Shown: piece by piece, positions 1-12,030 of the stretch
Layout: each line of letters starts with the position of its first letter
Position numbering within the stretch: the first letter of the stretch is position 1
Assembly (NCBI GenBank): GCA_030062745.1
Contig: CP099842.1
Coordinates: forward strand, 11,630,095-11,694,094
Direction of reading: 5' to 3'
DNA length: 64,000 bases
Origin: Capitulum mitella
Taxonomy: Eukaryota > Arthropoda > Thecostraca > Pollicipedomorpha > Pollicipedidae
Position numbers and translations under genes: made by a program
The notes under the pieces: model-generated
The model's input: only the letters and a program-made list of their open reading frames with translations
What the model was told of the DNA's origin: nothing
Databases searched by the model: none

Positions 1-320
1 TCGTCGTCGGTCACTCGATGGGTGACGGGCGGCGCGTTCGTGCTGTGGCCGATCCAGCTGGATAAGGAGCCATAGTTCGCCAACGGACCGACGCCGTTCA
101 TAATGGCCAGACGGCGGTTTAGTTTCACGGCCGTCGGCTGTTGTTGATTGTGGAATGGCTCGTATTCTGGCCGTTAGGCGATAAGGTGGAAATTTCCAAC
201 ACCACGGAACATGTCAGATATTTCATGCAAGTTGGGGATCGGTAATTTAAATGGGTGGAACACGAATATAAAATTCCACCTTTGAAGAGATTTCGGGGTA
301 GTTAAGGAGTCCGTGGTTGA
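1..320. other. Unassigned sequence, GC-rich at the left edge
   Basis: The first 150 or so bases are CpG-rich and then give way to ordinary composition. I see no recognisable reading frame, repeat or RNA gene here. The GC-rich stretch may be the edge of an island that continues outside the window. Confidence 0.3.
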
Positions 321-354
321 TGAAAATAAACGCCCGGCAGGGCGTTTATTTTCA
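321..354. repeat. Perfect 15-bp inverted repeat (hairpin)
   Basis: The arms TGAAAATAAACGCCC (321-335) and their exact reverse complement (340-354) flank a four-base GGCA loop. The pairing is perfect over all 15 positions, with a GC-rich top and an AT-rich base. It would form a very stable hairpin as DNA or RNA. Nothing nearby shows that it is transcribed, and it is not a histone-type stem-loop. Confidence 0.9.
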
Positions 355-1520
355 GGGCACTGTTTTGTAACTTGCTTAGACTCTACAAGCAAGCACACTT
401 TCATCTCGTGGAAACATGAACGCATTTGTTTATTCTGAATGGAAGAACATGAAGTTTGAAAACCAGACTGAGATTTAACTTTCAGCAGCATGGTAAATGG
501 GATAAAATGCCAATGAAGTCATTTTCTTGGTCAGAGGGCACCAATGAAATGAACTTCCGTCTTGACAAAGGTATAATTCTTTCTCACGTCAGCTCTGCGA
601 GCATCAGGAGTGTTCGAAAGATAGGAGTGTGATTACTCCGTCAAGGAGAGCCCTCGTCGCAACAAAATGTCAACGTATTTCATTAACCAGAATGGGAACA
701 TGGGAGCAGGGAAAGTAATGGGCGTCCTCTGCCAATGAACCAAACTTTGGTTCCTATTCACAGGTCGAGTCCGTAATAGCAACTACACATCATGAGTCCG
801 TAATGATTTTTCTTTTACTCAATTGGTCAGTAAAAGAAGTGCTGAAAAAAGTGATCACAGGCATTTTTCGGACAATCTAAACCGACGAAAGTGCAAAGTT
901 CCCTTTGGCATATCTAGGTGAAACACAGTAGATGTGGTCCACGAGACTGGACCAACAAAAGCATTAATCTAAATATTATCTAAGCATCTGACTGAAAAGC
1001 TTTTGTCAGACGTTAAAAATGGAACATCGCGTGACCCGCGCGGTCAGCGTTTCCCAACTCCGATTCCACCAGAGCTCGATGGGGTTTGTGCTGAAATGTA
1101 CCAGCGGCATTCTTCCAGCAGATACATCACGCTGAAGGGAGAGCCCCGGCGACGGAGGTGAGAAATACTGCGCACGCCAAGAAACTGAAAGATCCTTTTA
1201 AGAGAAAAAATCGAATTCGCTAGAGAGGGGCTGTCCGAAAAACAAGATTCACAGAGACTTCGTACAGAATATTTATACTTCCTGCACTTGGCTTAACAAG
1301 TGTTTCACAAGATTCGTCACCTTTCAATGTCATGTTAGCATATGCGAGGTTTTCGCTATAATGATTATGTGGTAGAAATATGTCATGTCGCGAGTGGCGA
1401 TTCAGAGAGAGAGGGCATGCAAGAACCTTTGGCGATTCGGAGCTTTTCATGCAACACTGCAAAGTTACCAGTGGACTTTATAATATGCTACATATATGCA
1501 CTACAAAGTGTTATCGGTTT
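355..1520. other. No recognisable feature
   Basis: This stretch has ordinary base composition and only short open frames (at most about 80 codons, overlapping on both strands). I find no repeat shared with the rest of the window and no RNA gene. Confidence 0.3.
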
Positions 1521-1676
1521 CCGGGGCGTAGCCAGGATTTCCTTAAGGGGGGGGGGCTCGCAGCTCAGTGTGAACTGAAGTCATACGAAAACCGCCTACC
1601 AGGAAGACGGTATGCAATGGTTTTCACAAAAAATGCGGGCCTTAGGGGGGTAAGGAAGCCGCCTCGGCTGTGCCTG
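1521..1676 (+). mobile_element. Short hAT-like non-autonomous element (tentative)
   Basis: The left edge reads GGGGCGTAGCCAGGATT and is followed by a long G run. The right edge reads CCTCGGCTGTGCCTG. The pair resembles the GGCGTAGCCAG-type inverted ends seen on many short hAT-type elements, but the right end has diverged and I cannot see a clean 8-bp target duplication. At about 155 bp it cannot encode a transposase. The identification rests only on end similarity. Confidence 0.4.
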
Positions 1677-1710
1677 TGATCGATTTTCCTTTTTTTGTCG
1701 AGGGGCATGT

Positions 1711-1737
1711 GCCGACGTAGTGCTCCGCTACGTCGGC
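1711..1737. repeat. Perfect 10-bp inverted repeat (hairpin)
   Basis: The arms GCCGACGTAG and CTACGTCGGC flank the seven-base loop TGCTCCG. The pairing is exact and GC-rich. An AT-rich low-complexity tract follows immediately. It may be an end of a decayed mobile element, but no partner end was found. Confidence 0.85.
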
Positions 1738-1850
1738 TAATAAAATATTTAAATATATAAATATATGCTATATAATATATATGCTATATGCTAATATAAA
1801 ATATATAAATATATAAAATAATAAGTTAATATTTAATATTGAAATCCTGC
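1738..1850. repeat. AT-rich low-complexity tract
   Basis: The sequence consists of imperfect repeats of TATAAATATA, ATATGCTATA and similar units. It has no coding potential. Confidence 0.8.
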
Positions 1851-2069
1851 CGTAGTGCTGCGCCAATCCCTCCCATTCGTATCCACTTCCGTCATTTCTG
1901 AGCTCATTTCATCATTGTTATTCGGTTATCATTTTCCTCGTTTCATTCCATTCATCACCATTTCTCATTAACCCATCTCCCAGTCCTTGATATTCCTCCG
2001 TAGAATAGGTACACTATGAGTTGCTCCCAAAGGCTTACCCACGCTCTCCCGGATGTGCGAATCGCCCTT

Positions 2070-3115
2070 CACTTAGCCGGGAGAGGTGGTTTCCAGACCC
2101 CCATGATCTCGAGAACTAAAAATGAGAGTAACACAAATACAAAGCTTGTCTAATTTTATGGGAAACGTACACATATTTGTTGACTATGAGTTAATTGTTT
2201 AGGGTCAAGAGATCAAAGACGGCCATGTCATGACGGCAAAAATCTGTGGGCATAAAATCAAATAGGACAGTCGAATACACTGGTCTTGAATACTGTGCAG
2301 TCCAAAAACGGCCAAAAACGTTTTTCATTATCAAAAAGTAGTTTGCTACTCGTCAGGTCATGTCAAATCAGGTCAAAAGTAATTGCAATATAACAATAAT
2401 TTACCTCAAAACTGGCGCTTAAGTTAGCTTATTTCAAGCATGCGTTTTAGATTTACCATTACGACTGTTTGGCAAAACACGGCAGACTTCATCATAAAAA
2501 TATTTATATAGGTCAACCAGGCCTATCAGGTCATATCAGGTCTAGTAAGGTCAGATCTTAAAGCTTTCGTGTCTCGTGATTGCGTAAAGGTACGGATGTC
2601 AAACAAACTCCATTTGACCGCTTACCGCTTCCTTATTACCGCTTATATCACGCTTATCTGTTCTTGAATGACATGAAGGCCAAAGACAGGTCACATCAGG
2701 GCATGTCAAGGACGATTACAAGCAAAATGTGACTCTCTTTCGAAAAAATCACGATGCCGCGGAACAAAACGAAGCATTGAGACACCTCTGAAATCATAAA
2801 AACAGCTGAAGTCATTAAAACAAGAACATCTAGTCATGCAATGTCAACCCAGATGAAATGAATAATGGTTTGCACCAGAAGTAAATAAAGGTAAACATTT
2901 CCAAACAACTCTACATTGCCTTAAAACATTTGATCAGTTTCTACAACGTCCCAAGTGGCAAATGACCTTTACAATGATATCATGCCATGTCAGGTCACAT
3001 AAGGTCATGGCATTTCAAAGCCTTTACGAGCACAAGCTGAAATGTACACCTGTCATGCCTCACGCTAGGTGAATACTCAAGATTCAATCCAGTGACAATA
3101 AGGCCGACGACGCGT
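2070..3115 (+). mobile_element. Decayed AGGTCA-rich element (TTAA-superfamily relative, F)
   Basis: At about 2078-2120 the sequence shows the same order seen at the left ends of families A to D: a G-run, a short spacer, a C-run, then GATCTCGAGAACT. The following kilobase contains many AGGTCA hexamers in both orientations (for example near 2355-2385, 2510-2560, 2690-2710 and 2985-3005). No right terminus or intact TTAA was found. The element is therefore an old and possibly truncated member, and its limits are approximate. Confidence 0.4.
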
Positions 3116-4020
3116 CTGCTTCAGATCGTCAAAATCCGCGAAATCCCAGATGTCCTATGTAATCAAACTATTTAAACTGGAAATCTGCTCTCTATTCCCA
3201 AATTGCCCATTTAGCCAGGATTTCAGCACGCCTATTTCCAGAATGTAACTTCAAAGTCCCAAGGGAAACCAGTAAGAATGACTAGCAAAGAGCAACCAAA
3301 AATAAGACCTGATTTGGGTTTCCGTGGAGACTGAGAACTGGTCACAGGTAACCACTAAATAAAGCGTTCTCAAACTATTTTCATCGTATATTATCGGCTG
3401 TGACACAGAATCACGAGCGGACAAAGGCCAATGGACATCAGCAGGAAACTCGAAAGCATTATCACCGGTGAAGGACGTCAGGATATAGTTTCTGACAGCT
3501 GACATTGCGTGATGTAATAAATGATGAAAACGCGATCAGCGGTATTTTCAGACCAGCCAGATCTATCTGCTTCTGGAAACCCAACCAAGTCGAAATATAA
3601 CCCTTAAATTTACGTAAAACAATTTAAATTTAAAAACAATCGAACTTAATACATATAATAATATAATAATAATACAAAATAAGTAAAGCGAAATAATATA
3701 AAATAAAACAATAACAATAATAAAAACAATCAAATTTACATAAAACAAAACAAAACACCCATTTGCTGGATCGAAAAAAGCTACGAAATTTCGTTCAAAA
3801 CATTCACCATGATCATCGAGATCATTTCCACCACACATACAACAAAGCAAATGCAAATTTAATTTGCACGAAACTTATTCATTTTCTGAAAGATCATCAG
3901 TCATTTCTGGAACATTAAAAGCGATGGGTGAATTCCCTACAGTATCACAGTTTCATTACAGGAGCAGATGCCCGTACCCCAGATACGGCAGCGACAATAA
4001 CAATGTTAGATACTTGTAAG
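3116..4020. other. No recognisable feature; A-rich low complexity at 3600-3760
   Basis: Between 3600 and 3760 the plus strand is almost all A with scattered T and C (AATAATAATA-like units), which makes a spurious hydrophobic frame on the minus strand. I see no genes or shared repeats. Confidence 0.4.
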
Positions 4021-4110
4021 CTGGGGCGGCGGAGCAGGGGGGTGGCGAAACATACTTTTGCCACCTCCGCCAGCAGGCAGGGGTGGCAAAGGTTTCTGCC
4101 CCCCCCCCCT
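4021..4110. repeat. Short inverted and direct GGTGGC repeats
   Basis: GGTGGCGAAA (about 4041) and TTTTGCCACC (about 4056) form a short imperfect hairpin. A second GGTGGCAAAGG follows at about 4082 and ends in a long C run. This may be the remains of a mobile element end. Confidence 0.45.
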
Positions 4111-4249
4111 CTCGAAGATTTGGGAAGCCTTTTTTAACCAAACCGAAAATATTGTAGTCACACATGTTATCAAAATTCAGATCAAGGAAGTCCCTACAAC
4201 TGAGGACAGGCCCCAAATATTCAAGATCCCCACGTGGTCCTTAATCGGG

Positions 4250-4730
4250 TTCAGGAGGCGCTTTTCGGCATCAAGATGCACTTTTTCTTGATCAGGGGTC
4301 TCCTTTACGGATTAAGTAGCCCTGTTCTGAATCACGAGGCCATGTTTTGTGGCCACGAGGCCCCTTTGCTGGCTCAGGGGGCCCCTTTTATGCTTAAGAA
4401 GTTCCCTGTTCTAGATAAAAAGGCACTATCTATATATCAGGAGGCCCCTGTTCTGGAACAGGAGACCCCTTTTACGTATCAGGAGGCCCCTGTTCCGGAT
4501 CAGGAGGTCCTATGTGCGATAAGGAGGCCCTTTGGTGGATTGGGAAGCCCCCTTCGCAAATCAGGAGGCTCCTGTTCTGGATTAGGAGGCCCCCTCTATC
4601 TATCAGGAGGCCCCTGCTGTGGAACAGGAGGCCCTTTTGGGATAAGGCCATTTGCTGGACTGGGAATCCCGTTTGAATCAGGAGGTCCCTGCGCGGAGGC
4701 CCCATTTTGGCTTGGAGGCCCCCCCCCCCA
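4250..4730 (+). repeat. 21-bp minisatellite, about 22 degenerate units
   Basis: Units resemble CAGGAGGCCCCTGTTCTGGA plus one base and recur every 21 bp, with a few shorter units near the right end. Because 21 is a multiple of three, a plus-strand frame of 186 codons (4234-4794) stays open through the array, reading as seven-residue repeats such as QEAPVLE. The minus strand is open over much of it too. That is what a tandem repeat of this period does without selection, so I annotate a minisatellite and not a gene. Confidence 0.85.
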
Positions 4731-4884
4731 GAAAATCCTGCCTCCCAACTCAAAGTCCGCGGCGCTGCCCCTGCTTGTTAAATACTCCCGATGATGCTGC
4801 CTGAAAACAAATTACCTCAAACTGGTTGTAGCCCTGCATTCTTCAGATACCTTCCTGGTTCCATGATCCACATCGCCACGACAT

Positions 4885-5360
4885 ACACGACGCGCGAGCT
4901 TGAGCGAATTTTACCATTTCAGTTCACCTCCTCTCCCCATACCTGTTGTTTGCGTCGACGTCGGGCGTCGTTCCAGTTCGCCTGCGAGACAGCGACGCGT
5001 GTTACTGTTACAACGCACTGTTATGGCCGGTCCTGACTGGCCTGCTCTCCGACCGAGACCGTCAGCGCCGCTCGGTCTGATTCGGCGGCGTGTGTTTGTC
5101 GTCGGGCGGTCACGTGACCGGCACGCCGACGGCCGCTGTCTGATTGCCCTGCAGGGCGTGAGCGGCCTGTGCGAGCGACGAGCGACGGTCGCCGCCGCCC
5201 GGCGGGCCTTATGATTCCTGGTGACGACAAACCGGCACGCCCAGAATCGCGAACGACCTCAATTGAGGGTGCCTGGTGAGAGCCGCAAGCGGCGTGGAGC
5301 CTTGACGCTCGGCTTTGACGCTGGTGACCGAGTGAGTGATGAACATGACTACCCCAACAT
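4885..5360. other. CpG-rich island
   Basis: CpG dinucleotides are dense from about 4950 to 5340, and both strands hold overlapping open frames of 80-115 codons. Neither frame resembles a known domain. The island could be a promoter, a GC-rich exon or a remnant. No start, splice or poly(A) signal decides between them. Confidence 0.5.
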
Positions 5361-5514
5361 TTCATCCCGTTATTTGATGAATAACCGAAAATAATTCACT
5401 GGCAACAACCTAAATGCTGTCTGCCGCGTTCGACGATGCAGTTTTTACTCCAGTGACAATACGAAATGAACGATCGTTGCCAAAATAGGGCTTGTCTATT
5501 AGTACCTGGTTTTG

Positions 5515-6842
5515 TTAACCCTATTCCTTTATTCCCACAGCGCTAGGGTGCAATCCTCTAAGGAGGGCGGGGCAGATCCCCTACCTGATATCTCGGGAAC
5601 TATTCGTCTGATCTCACCACAACAAACGACAATGGATTCATGACATAAAGTATATTTCTCTGTAGCGAAAAAGGTTTAAAAATACTGAAAGGGGGGATAC
5701 AGGGAGATAAACAAGTCAGAAGGGGGACTTTTTCTACTCGTTATTTTACTCGCTGTTACTGTAACGATTTCGATGCAGCTGGCATGCATCGACAGCTAAT
5801 CAATGGGATTTTGGGATTTGGTTTGGGATTTTGAGAAAATCATAGGTGATCACACGGTTTGGAAGATGAGGGGAATATGTCCTTCTTTAATGAATAAACA
5901 TGAACGTTAAAAACGTTTTCAGCTTTTACTAGTCATGTATATTTAAGTACAAATCATAATACAACGTTTGTATAATGTTGGCATGAGCGACGCCAAGGAC
6001 ATGAAAAAGATGGAACTGTCCTGGTCGCATGTCCATCAGGTCAGTTTACGATCTCTGACCTTAAATGACCGCAGATAGCCCCAGAGTCGCATGGAATGGC
6101 CTTGAACTCATTTCATAACGTTCAAAAACGTCTTAATCATTTACATTGACTACATTTCTAAAAATTATGTTAATGTTTGTCGTGATAAACGGTAAGAGCA
6201 TTTTTACGGTATACGGTATACGTTAAGCACATTTTTGGTCACAGCTCAGTGACCCAACGTTATATAATCCTGAAACTTGAAACACAAGTAGAGAGCAATG
6301 TGCTGCGTCATTTTTTTTCCGGATCTCGCATTTTGAAATAAAACGCCAAAAATATTTACACAAAACTAGATTTTGAACTTATGCCTCGACTTGAAATTGT
6401 CAAGTGGCTTTAGATTAAAAATATGTGTGCGTTTTCCCGATTATTTACCTATACACTAACCTAAAACTTTAAGTTATATTTGAAAAGCTATATAAATGTA
6501 TAACATATAGTAATATGTGAAATATCAAAAATACAAAAAATATGTATCTGTAAAACATTAGAGAAATATTTTCGGTAGCAATTTTTATTTTGCCTTCAGT
6601 AATGCCCCAAAAAGTCTGAGATGTCTTCCAAAACGTTGGCCTGGCTCTGCCCCCGAGAAAAATGGAGTTATGAAAATATGGCGCGATAATTTACAAAGAT
6701 ACATAATACATAAGGACGAACAGGTAGGAAAGTCACCATGTTTCGCAAAGCTACTTCAAAAACTCTGGAAACAGGAAGCGAAAATTCGGGAGGACTTCTG
6801 CAGAGCCCCCCCCCATTCGGGAATATGATGAAAGGGCTTTAA
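5515..6842 (+). mobile_element. TTAA family B, copy B1 (piggyBac-like, non-autonomous)
   Basis: The left end is TTAACCCTATTCC at 5515, followed by a G-run/C-run block and CTGATATCTCGGGAACT. The interior aligns along its length with B2 and B3: the shared block near the GAGAAAATCATAGG site, the GACCC...ACACAAGTAGAG block, and the CTGGCTCTGCCC block near the right end. The right end contains ATTCGGGAATATG and closes at a TTAA at 6839-6842. The terminus there is degenerate, so the exact right edge is uncertain by a few bases. It has no long open frame. TTAA targets with CCC...GGG ends are characteristic of piggyBac-type elements. I infer mobilisation in trans by a transposase encoded elsewhere. 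Confidence 0.75.
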
Positions 6843-8700
6843 ACAGTGCGCAATGTTTGCAAAAGTACTGTCTCGCTCCGCTTCTTACCGATCGGATCAT
6901 CAGAAACATGATAAATGCCTTTTGTAATCTCTTCATATCGTTGGGCCACTTCTTGCACAAATTTGCCAAGAGTTGATGTATACAAGCCGCGATTAGGTTT
7001 AGGTTTAAGTTTACGCGTATAAGCGCGGCTAATACGAGGTCTGTTTGGCTGCAACGAGTCTACCAAGTTTTCCAAAACGCTGCGGATGCTAGCGATGGCG
7101 ATTCATTCATGATACGGCCGGTAGTCCTGGTTTTAAAGCACGGAGTTCAACTGGTTCTCAATGTTCAAAATCTATGTAGATCTTCACTTGTCATTTTTGT
7201 CCTAAGTTGCATAAGACGTCCACAATAGTTGTTATTCACGCCAGCCAGTGCACGGCAGATGTTAGGTTTCTTAGTGACAACCATACGTATGGGAATTATT
7301 TTCCTTCTTATATACCGCGCACATGCATTTTCGTGAGCATATGTTGGTCATTTCTAACGAAAAGCCATGGTCACCATTTTGCGTTCTGATTACTTAAAAG
7401 TACGTCCTCCTGAGTTTCAAAATGAGAAGTATACCAATATAAAATAAATGGCAAATACAAACAACTATAAAGACATGCAACTGTAATAAACTGCCAAATT
7501 CGATTACAAATATTTCGTGTCAGGGGGCCATGACTAACAGTAAACTAATGTTAAGTTGGAAACAAAATTCGGAAAGGACGATAGGTGCACGGGTTCATCT
7601 TTGGGCTCAATAATCAGAATGAAATCTATTCACAAAGTTGGTGTGAATCGATCCCATGAATTGATTTACAACTTGTGTGGTCTGAGACTACCCTAATTCT
7701 CATTTCTCTTTCCAATTTTCTGTTCACATTCCATTCTATGCATCAGTAATTTTGACTTTAACTTATCAGAAGTAGATGTAAGACACTATTTGCGGGTGAT
7801 GATGCACGTTATCATTGTTCCCTAACACTTTTCTAAAATATTTAGAGGCCTTGGGATAACGCAAGGCCCAAGATTTACTTAATGCGTTTATGACAAAAAA
7901 AATGCCAGCATGATTTTTATTTCGCATAAAACTGAATCGTGAATCCAATCGATTCCTTGTGATCTGAAGTGGTCTTTGAACTGGAATCGAAAAGATTTTC
8001 TGTTTTCCAGTGCAAATTAGAATCAGAATCAGAATTACCTTCTCCGTTTGAAAATCAGAATCAAATCGATTTCCAATTATGAAAATCGCTTACAAGTCTG
8101 GTCGTAGTTAAATTGCTTTTTTCTGCATCAGTTTCACATGTGTTTGAGGGAATGTGTTTTGAAACTTGAAAAAAGCATGTGCTGCGAAGCAGTTGTGAAA
8201 TCCATTGGATGGAAATGAAAGAAATTGCTAAAATTATGCGCAGTTTTCTGTTTCATTCATTTAGATGGGCAATGTGTTCTCCCATTAGTTGGCCAAGTTT
8301 GGGAATAATTTTTTTAGGTCAAAGTAACTGCATGATACGGCAGTGATATTCCTAAGTTATAATTAACCCTGAAATGGACAGGCTTTGTTTTTGTTTCATT
8401 TCATACCTGAAGTTTCCTGATTTTTTTTTTTACTCTAATAACTTTACTCAGTCAATGTTTGACAGAACTTGTGCTGCCAGGGCAGACCGCATTATCTCCC
8501 GTTTCCACGTGTTATTAACATTTGTCAGTCAATTTTCATCTTGGCCCATCACATCAATTTTCAACTCAGTGTTGTTCATTACTGTCTTTCAAGCATCTCG
8601 AATGTCCGAGGCATGCAGTGATAGTCATGCTTTTAAAAAACATGTCCGTTTTTTGATGGCTTCAGTTTGCATGCACGAAATACTGTTGCCTTCCAGTTAA
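6843..8700. other. No recognisable feature
   Basis: This is AT-leaning sequence with only short frames. Around 8020-8090 there is a local tract of GAATCAGAAT-like short repeats. I see no conserved domain, RNA gene or repeat shared with other parts of the window. Confidence 0.3.
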
Positions 8701-10702
8701 TTTTTATTTATCTTTTCCGTTCGGTGTAATGCGATGACTTGCCATAGCAACATGTACAGCAGTTTTTTGGCTCGACTGGTAAAACGTCGGACAAGCGGTT
8801 CAGCTGTCTGGATGCCCCCGCCACGCACTTTGTAATAACTGTTTCCAGGGATGGGTGAAATGCGGTATGAAATCAGGGTGCAGAAGAGGATATACCGTGA
8901 TCCGAATTCCGGCTACGGGGCGGCTCGGTTCGGTGAGGGACTTTTTCGTTACAATGTTCAGGCTGCCGTGCGCTGTGCTCGTCCTTTACCGAATGTGCTT
9001 TGTGTTTTACCTCTCTGCTTTGTGAGTTTAGTCGTGATACACATATATGTTTATTTCTACTGACCGTGGTTCAGCTCGATGGCGGTGGCGCCCCCTGGGG
9101 TAGCTGCCGCTTGACTAGCTACTAAACGGCTGTGATTATCGGAGTCGTTTCCGGTATTTTTTTATCTGCCCGTTTGATGTTTTTACTTTTATTTTTACAT
9201 CATTTTGATGGCATGCATACTCTCTGTCATTATGTATCATTTGTATCGTTTGTGTAATACCTTTTAATTTAGCTGTTGTAACACGTACATGCACCTAGAA
9301 AGATATCCGGTTCAATATTCGTTTGATTCTTCAGTCACTGTCATAATTTCTAACATGGGTTCTCGCGTCCTGTTTATGATTTTGCTTTCAGATGCATTTA
9401 TCTGCATTTATATCCCAGCTTTAGAACGTCTCATGTCTGCCCAACCAAAAACTTTTCTCGTGCAGCTCCAGTCAAAAGCCAAGGCATGGGATGCAGGCGA
9501 TGGTTGAAATGTCTATCCCGTAGTCCTCCATCCGCCCGCTGCACCAGCAGGCACTTCTCGACCCCGTCAGGCGTGTGCCAGGAGCGCCCACCCAGATCAA
9601 GTCTGAGTTGACATTCACATAGAAACTCCATAAGCCTTCAGAGCAGGGAACACTAACAGCGCCCGACCTTAGATACACTAAAGCCAGTGAAACGGCCCTA
9701 TGCAAGACGAATGTGGCGGGGAGGGGAACGGGGAGACGGCGTCTTTTGTTCACGGTAACATCAGGTGCCGGACGTTGCAGGTTGCCTGCGCATTGATGTG
9801 AATACTACACCGATTTTCCGGTGCGTAAATTTTCATTGTCTTGCTCATTGCGCTTTCATTCATCACGGTAACGATAAGACCGTTCACCTAAGGCGCTGAC
9901 CTGGATGCGCACCTGCATGTCACTCTGACCGTCGACGAAGCTTGTGAAGTTTTTTAAACGCGTTCCACAACATTCCAGTGGTTACCGATCGACCGGCGAG
10001 GACTTCATTGTTTTCTTGATGTGCTTCACCTGATTTGTGTGCGTTTGAGTAAATGTGAGTGGGTTTTGGGGCCGTCTATGCCTAAACTGAATAAAAACTC
10101 AGACATCTATTGGTTATATACTAATGTATGAAATATTACATTTTGATAATGAAATAGTCAAAATGCTTTAGGATTCTTTTGTGATCTCATCTGGGAAAAA
10201 TGGCTCGATCGCTCGCGCTGAAGACGTGAGGGTTGGTCCGTGAGCCACCACGTTAGGCACGCACACGCATAGGTCAAAATACCACTATGCAGAACATGGT
10301 CGGGGCCGTGATATGACAGCACAAGTATTGAATTTAAAATCCGATGTCTAAGTATGGAGTAACAGGTCAAGGTGGCCATCAAAATGCAGCAACGTCATCG
10401 GAATGAGATCAGACTCGGTCTGCTGTGATAATATGATCACGCAACTCTGGTAAAGTGATCACTTATGTGTGCTGGACCAAATCTGTGACGCCATCATTGG
10501 CCTAAAAGTAAAAATGTAAACGTCATAACATCACACGGCTCGGCGCTATCGATTACCGAATCAGCCGCATCGAGCGAATGGCTCTCGAGATAAACGCGTT
10601 AAACGACTCTCCCCCTCCCCCCAGTCACAGCAGGGTGGCGAAATACTCCAGCCAATGCTGGGTTAAGCCACGGCAGCCTTCCATTTGTTCTGCCTTATTC
10701 CC
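8701..10702. other. No recognisable feature
   Basis: Short frames only. At about 8768 a stretch resembling a tRNA A-box (GGCTCGACTGGTAAAACG) is followed by GGTTCAGCTGTC, but the arms do not fold as a tRNA. A modest GC-rich patch occurs at 9500-9780. Nothing here can be assigned a function. Confidence 0.3.
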
Positions 10703-12030
10703 TCTTCCCTATTCCCGGAGGGCTAGACGGTACGGCCGATTGCGGGCAGAGAGGGGTTCGGCCCCCCCCCCCCCCGAGATCTCGAGAACTACACATGCGA
10801 TTTCATCGTAACAAACGGCAATCGATTTGCCATTACGTAAACTGCACTTTTAAAAAAGAAGTTTTCAAAACTTTGGAAGGGGTTAATACAAGGGGCAAAA
10901 ATATGAAAATGGGGATATTTGGTCTTCTTATAACTCCGTTGTTTACGGACCGATTTCGATGAAACTGGCATGAATCAAAAGATTCATGCCAATTTGGACT
11001 TTTGCCAATGGATGGAGCTTTTACCACTGGTACACACATTTGGAATCTTGAGAAAATTCATAGGCGTTCACAGCGTTTCAAGAATAGGAAAATTAGTTTT
11101 TCAACAACTGATTAGTTTTTCAACAACACAAAACTTAAAAGTGCTTTTTGGCCTCTGCTAGTCATGTGATGCTAAAGGAGTACAAACTGTATTACTAAGT
11201 TTGCATAATGTTAGCATAGGCGGTACCAGGGACATGAAAAAAGGGGGAACTGTCATGGTCGCATGTTCTTTAGGTCAGCTTGTAACCTTTAACCTAAAAT
11301 GATCTGCGGTGACCTTGGAGTCACTTGAAATAGTCTCGTGTGCATCTAATATTATCGGGAAGCGTTTTCCATCATTTGAATTCACTCTGTTTCAAAAATT
11401 CCATTTTACTACTATTGTGATAGAGGTGTACGCGCACTGACATTTTACGTCATAGCTCCGTGACCCGACCTGATATCAAGCTGGAACTTGATACACAAGT
11501 AGAGGGCACCCTTCTACGTCATGTATATTCCGGATTGGCATTTGAAAAATGGCGCCGAAATTATTACTGTAAAACCAAATTTTTACTTCTGACCCTGGCC
11601 TGACCATGTCAAGTGACCTCAGATGAACAAAACTGTATTTGTACTATTTACCCAACTATTTACCTGTACATCCATTTTAAGTTTTAAGTTTTATCTTAAA
11701 ACACAATTTTTTATTTTTTATTTAGTGTTTTATTATTTAGTTTATCATTATTATATAACTATTTATTTATTTAATTTCACAAACCCAACGGCAGTCATTT
11801 TCCATTTAACCTCAACACGGCCAAAAATGGCCTGAGGTGCCTCCCAAAAACGTTGCCTGGCTCCGCCCATGAGTAAAACGGAATTTTGAAACTTTGTCAC
11901 GGTACGTAGAAAGAATAGCTAAGATAAGTCACCAAGTTTCGTGAAGCTGCGTCAAAAACCCTGAAATTGGCAAGCAAAAAACCCGAGGCAGGGCGGATTC
12001 AGCCTCCCCCCGCCGGAAATAGGGTTCTAA
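10703..12030 (+). mobile_element. TTAA family B, copy B2 (piggyBac-like, non-autonomous)
   Basis: The left end reads CCCTATTCCCGGAGGG after TCTT, a degenerate TTAA. The right end reads GGAAATAGGG followed by TTCTAA, so the two ends form an inverted terminal repeat of the type TTAACCCTATTCCCGG. The coordinate length equals that of B1. B2 is uninterrupted, so its interior at about 11280-11340 gives the empty-site version of the place where element A2 is inserted in B3. Several AGGTCA-type hexamers occur. A perfect GATTCATGCC-type local inverted repeat lies at about 10965-10990. The short frames inside are not conserved between copies. Confidence 0.8.

Noticed and set aside
4234-4794. 186-codon plus-strand frame as a gene
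   Set aside because: It is a 21-bp tandem repeat whose period preserves frame, and the minus strand is open over much of the same stretch.
8765-8850. tRNA or tRNA-derived SINE (A-box-like GGCTCGACTGGTAAAACG)
   Set aside because: There is no anticodon arm, and the would-be B-box (GGTTCAGCTGTC) departs from the consensus. No acceptor stem pairs.
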